Shown here: piece after piece, positions 24,811 through 28,878 of the stretch
How positions within the stretch are numbered: position 1 is the first letter of the stretch
Layout of the letters: each line of letters opens with the position of its first letter
Assembly (NCBI GenBank): GCA_040775095.1
Contig: JAXGTD010000041.1
Location: forward strand, 1-28,878
DNA length: 28,878 nt
Reading direction: 5' to 3'
Source: JAXGTD01 sp040775095
Lineage (GTDB): Bacteria > Pseudomonadota > Gammaproteobacteria > Chromatiales > Chromatiaceae
Notes under the pieces: model-generated
The model's input: only the letters and a program-made list of their open reading frames with translations
Told to the model about the DNA's origin: nothing
Databases searched by the model: none
Made by a program: the position numbers and the translations under genes

Positions 24811-25131
24811 ATGAAAGCACAACTCACCGTCATCGCCGCAGCCCTTTTTGCCGCCAGTGCCGGCGCCGACAACCTCTATGGCGACTTCGGCAAGGCCAAC
24901 CCGGATCTAAACGGCACGAGCGCAGCCGCGGCCCGTGTGGTTGTCGTCCCGTCGGGTCCCGCAACCGCGAGCTTCGACATGCACCACGGCTTGTCCGATG
25001 GCAACCCGGACCTGTCTCAGGTGAACCAGGCGCCCGACCCGTCCGCACCCCTCGGCAGCACAAAGGGCTTCGACATGCACCAGGGCCTCTCCGAGGGCAA
25101 CCCGGACCTGTCGCCTGCTCCCCGAAGCTGA
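24811..25131 (+). CDS. Small exported protein with NPDL repeats
   Basis: The 106-residue product has a signal peptide (1-19, ending SAGA before DNLYGDF). The mature protein contains three related blocks: FGKANPDL (26-33), FDMHHGLSDGNPDL (55-68) and FDMHQGLSEGNPDL (87-100). The last two are nearly identical and 32 residues apart, and each carries a Met-His pair that could bind Cu(I). The linkers are Ala/Pro/Ser-rich. It starts at ATG 24811 with GGAG upstream, divergent from the CusRS pair and downstream of the cop box, so it is probably metal-induced. I know of no experimentally assigned function; similar small exported proteins with this motif occur beside copper genes, but I state that from general memory only. 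Confidence 0.78.
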   Translation: MKAQLTVIAAALFAASAGADNLYGDFGKANPDLNGTSAAAARVVVVPSGPATASFDMHHGLSDGNPDLSQVNQAPDPSAPLGSTKGFDMHQGLSEGNPDLSPAPRS

Positions 25132-25328
25132 GCCAAGGCGCCCGTCGCGCCCGTGAGCCCGTGCGCCAACCGGTGGCAGCATGCGCCGGTTCGGCCCATG
25201 ACAAGCAGGTCGCGCGGCTCGCCTGCGCGGCGCTGCCGAACAACCGGCGCGGGTTCGAGACCGGGCGACGCCCTAGACACGAAAACGCTGGGGTACCGTC
25301 CGGCATGCCGTGCATCAGGAGGTGATAC

Positions 25329-25547
25329 ATGTATGGCTTCGAGCACTTCGGCATGGGAGGCGGGCTGGGGATGGTGCTGGTCTGGCTCCTGCCCATCCTT
25401 TTGGTCGTCCTGCTCGTGCGCTATTTCGCACGTGATCGTGAGGAAAAACGCGCGCCCACTGCCCGGGAGATTTTGGACGCACGTTACGCGCGTGGCGAGA
25501 TCGACCAGGACGAATATCTGAAACGGCGCGCCAATCTGTCAGGTTGA
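25329..25547 (+). CDS. SHOCT-domain small membrane protein
   Basis: The 72-residue product has a Gly/Met/His-containing N-terminus, a single membrane helix (about 13-32) and a C-terminal SHOCT domain (about 44-70, with AREILDARYARGEIDQDEYL). SHOCT domains are short, are often found at protein ends, and have a suspected oligomerising role. AGGAGGTGA lies just before the ATG, a near-perfect ribosome site, so expression should be high. It stands between the NPDL-repeat gene and the copper ATPase on the same strand; small proteins of this kind commonly accompany copper efflux genes. Confidence 0.85.
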   Translation: MYGFEHFGMGGGLGMVLVWLLPILLVVLLVRYFARDREEKRAPTAREILDARYARGEIDQDEYLKRRANLSG

Positions 25548-25679
25548 CACGGCATGCCGGGCCGCGAGACCCAGGGATCGACTGGATAGGGTACCGGAGA
25601 CGGGTCCGGGTCGCCTGGATGTCAGGTTGCGGACATAATTCACTGGGCTTCAGCGTGAGGTCGAGCCAAGGGAATCGTC

Positions 25680-28148
<2,469 letters not shown>

Positions 28149-28151
28149 TTG

Positions 28152-28182
28152 GCCGCCGTGTTTCCTTCGCGTGGCCGGCGGC
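28152..28182 (+). terminator. Weak hairpin after the copper ATPase gene
   Basis: GCCGCCG (28152-28158) and CGGCGGC (28176-28182) can pair around a 17-base loop, three bases after the ATPase stop. The loop is long and no T-run follows directly, so it is a weak candidate. The next 126 bases to the Met-rich gene hold no gene. Confidence 0.25.
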
Positions 28183-28308
28183 AGTTACACCGGCTTACAA
28201 AAAGGCCGTGGTGGGACATCCGCGGCTTACACGCCAGCGCTCTAATGATCGTGTGGTCGAGAGACCCGGCGACTACCTCCATAAACGTCCAACGATACGG
28301 AGACTCCC

Positions 28309-28803
28309 ATGAAACGGTCGATCAACAAGTTTGCAGGTTTGGTTGCCATGTCCGCCCTGGCGGTTGGCGCGGCGACCGCTGTCTTTGCCGCCGGTGACCA
28401 AGGCACGCCCGGTAATTCCGGCATGATGGGCGGCCCCGGCATGATGGGCGGCCCCGGCATGATGGGTGGATCGGGCATGGGTCCAGGGGCCATGGGCGGC
28501 TCCGTCGCCGACACAACCAAGCGCCTGGCCGACGTTAAGCGCGAGCTTGCCATCGCGCCCGCCCAGGAGGACGTCTGGAAGGCCTATGAGCAGGCGGTGA
28601 TCAGCCAGTCCTCCCTCATGAACGCGCACCGCCAGACGATGGCGGGCGGCGCCATGCCACCGCCGGCGGACCAGCGTGCGGCGATGCAGCAGCAGGGAAT
28701 GCAAACGGCGCAGCAGACGGCACAGGCCGCCCAGGCTTTGTACCAAGTGCTGACACCTGAGCAGAAGGCCAAGGCCGACACTCTGCTCCTGCTCCACCCC
28801 TGA
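28309..28803 (+). CDS. Met-rich periplasmic protein, Spy/CpxP (LTXXQ)-like
   Basis: The 164-residue product has a signal peptide (1-27, ending AVFA). A Met/Gly-rich segment (38-62) carries repeated GMMGGP units, a known Cu(I)-binding type of composition. The helical rest includes RLADVKRELAIAPAQEDVW (72-90) and ends with LYQVLTPEQKAKADTLLL (144-161), matching the LTxxQ block of the Spy/CpxP family of periplasmic chaperones and metal-responsive proteins. GGAG precedes the ATG. It follows the copper ATPase by 160 bases on the same strand and ends close to the window edge, so later genes of the module may be out of view. Confidence 0.85.
   Translation: MKRSINKFAGLVAMSALAVGAATAVFAAGDQGTPGNSGMMGGPGMMGGPGMMGGSGMGPGAMGGSVADTTKRLADVKRELAIAPAQEDVWKAYEQAVISQSSLMNAHRQTMAGGAMPPPADQRAAMQQQGMQTAQQTAQAAQALYQVLTPEQKAKADTLLLLHP
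28420..28473 (+). repeat. 18-bp tandem repeat encoding the GMMGGP units
   Basis: Two perfect copies of GGCATGATGGGCGGCCCC (28420-28437 and 28438-28455) are followed by a third, diverging copy (28456-28473). Each encodes six residues, so gain or loss of a unit would keep the frame and change the number of Met pairs. Confidence 0.8.
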
Positions 28804-28878
28804 GGTATCTCCAAATTATCGGTCAGAAAAACAGGGGTTACAGCCTTTCTCATGGACAGGTCTGCCGCTCCCATCCAC

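Noticed and set aside
25619..25636. ATGTC-N8-GACAT before the copper ATPase as a second cop box
   Set aside because: The arms are inverted relative to TGACA-N4-TGTCA, only 5 bp long, and the spacer is 8 bases.

Overview
The window is GC-rich and reads as the chromosome of a gammaproteobacterium. The evidence is the order rpsP-rimM-trmD-rplS, a proteobacterial exonuclease I, a cytochrome bo3 subunit tail and a CusRS-type two-component system. A purple-sulfur or related Chromatiales host would fit, but that is inference from general character. I saw no tRNA, rRNA, CRISPR array or prophage.

Region A (1-13.3 kb) is a membrane, stress and energy neighbourhood. It holds the last codons of cyoD, a 49-residue DUF3096 membrane peptide, a cytochrome b561-like protein, a cytosolic GH15 glucoamylase, a sensor kinase with a sigma54-dependent response regulator, an unusual FtsH with an extra N-terminal membrane helix, a Kef-type cation/proton antiporter and a NahK-like small-molecule kinase. 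Sigma54-type -24/-12 elements can be read upstream of the b561, GH15 and ftsH genes, all around the sigma54 activator. This suggests one locally controlled regulon and is the most system-like observation here.

Region B (13.3-21.3 kb) is housekeeping: an EF-hand-like lipoprotein, a MacB/FtsX-type permease with no ATPase beside it, sbcB, the rpsP-rimM-trmD-rplS operon (with a perfect 30-bp palindrome between rpsP and rimM), and gmk. Between gmk and rpsP lie two decayed transposase genes, one frameshifted and truncated, the other an IS481-like tail with an internal stop. This is an old rearrangement junction; gmk is not followed by rpoZ/spoT.

Region C (22.0-28.9 kb) is a copper or silver resistance module. 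It contains a small secreted protein, a CusS-like sensor and CusR-like regulator (overlapping by 4 bp), a divergent promoter with a perfect cop/cus-type box, a small exported protein with three NPDL repeats, a SHOCT membrane peptide, a Cu(I)-type P1B ATPase with a His-rich head, a YHS domain and two heavy-metal-binding domains, and a Met-rich Spy/CpxP-like periplasmic protein. The likely logic is periplasmic metal sensing by the kinase, activation of the divergent box, export of metal by the ATPase, and buffering by the small periplasmic proteins.
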